Shown: positions 63,890-64,000 of the stretch, piece after piece
How positions within the stretch are numbered: position 1 is the first letter of the stretch
Layout of the letters: each line of letters begins with the position of its first letter
DNA from: a bacterium
GTDB lineage: Bacteria; Hinthialibacterota; Hinthialibacteria; H5-UNCL2
DNA: 64,000 nt
NCBI GenBank assembly: GCA_015075175.1
Contig: JABTUV010000001.1
Span: forward strand, 62,001 to 126,000
Direction: 5' to 3'
Position numbers and translations under genes: made by a program
Notes under the pieces: generated by a model
The model's database searches: none
What the model was told of the DNA's origin: nothing
The model's input: the letters and a program-made list of their open reading frames with translations, nothing else

Positions 63890-64000
63890 CGCGCGCCTCC
63901 AATCGAGGAGAAAGCACATAAACTAGCACGTTTCGGCAGGCGCGGATACGCCCACGAACGCCTCTGCGGCCGGCTTGCGCCGGCGGGCCGGGAGCGGTAT
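63890..64000. other. Right edge, no feature
   Basis: Upstream region of the GH123-like gene; contains GGCCGGCTTGCGCCGGC, a short palindrome. No promoter or gene can be supported. Confidence 0.4.

Overview
The window is GC-rich DNA from an uncultured-looking diderm bacterium. Evidence for two membranes: FlgH and FlgI (L- and P-ring proteins), a lipobox protein and a DsbD-type thiol exporter. It makes bacillithiol (bshC, bshB1), has sigma-54-driven flagellar genes and carries many large secreted carbohydrate-active proteins with discoidin-like, dockerin, EF-hand and CARDB-like modules. This mix suggests a deep-branching candidate lineage (Sumerlaeota-, Hydrogenedentota- or Planctomycetes-like). 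No rRNA or ribosomal protein is present, so the phylum is a guess. No tRNA, transposase or prophage was seen.

Layout. 1-2.1 kb: glycosyltransferase (cut by the edge) and mannose-1-phosphate guanylyltransferase. 2.5-7.2 kb: bshC-bshB1 and a DsbD-like protein, a thiol-redox block. 7.3-9.4 kb: broken dockerin protein and yajC. 9.4-10.8 kb: repeat-filled gap with a sigma-54 promoter facing a possible small RNA. 10.8-18 kb: ethanolamine-type permease, C25 (gingipain-like) lipoprotein protease with one frameshift, S41 protease. 18.3-25 kb: tsaD and two GT4 glycosyltransferases, then galactokinase, pyrR and an RluD-type pseudouridine synthase on the other strand. 25-30.6 kb: aldehyde dehydrogenase (broken), class I amidotransferase, iron alcohol dehydrogenase and a glutamine-synthetase-like ligase. 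This set looks like a gamma-glutamyl amine pathway. 30.6-40.7 kb: flagellar operon flgF-G-A-H-I-J-N-K-L on the minus strand behind a sigma-54 promoter. 40.9-43 kb: ECF sigma, anti-sigma and an exported protein. 43.3-45.2 kb: STAS protein, zinc-ribbon protein and nadC, all frameshifted. 45.2-64 kb: secreted or sugar-linked genes (Gfo/Idh/MocA oxidoreductase, exo/endonuclease-phosphatase, six-hairpin glycosidase, beta-propeller/gamma-glutamyltransferase fusion, GT39-like membrane protein, EF-hand protein, beta-galactosidase-like protein, threonine aldolase, GH123-like protein).

The most unusual property is the load of short palindromic elements of several families. They fill almost every intergenic gap, form tandem arrays of 21-22, 39 and about 70 bp, and sit next to (TTAATC/TTGCTC)n hexamer tracts. 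Elements beginning with TAG contribute the stop codon of at least five genes. Others lie in frame inside coding sequences (galactokinase, a glycosyltransferase, flgJ, the GT39-like gene, and the signal peptide region of flgA). This resembles the Rickettsia palindromic element strategy and is the best candidate here for something undescribed.

Several genes (dockerin protein, aldehyde dehydrogenase, flgF, flgG, STAS, zinc ribbon, nadC) need one or more 1-nt corrections. The lesions cluster in patches and affect housekeeping genes, so consensus error is more likely than decay.
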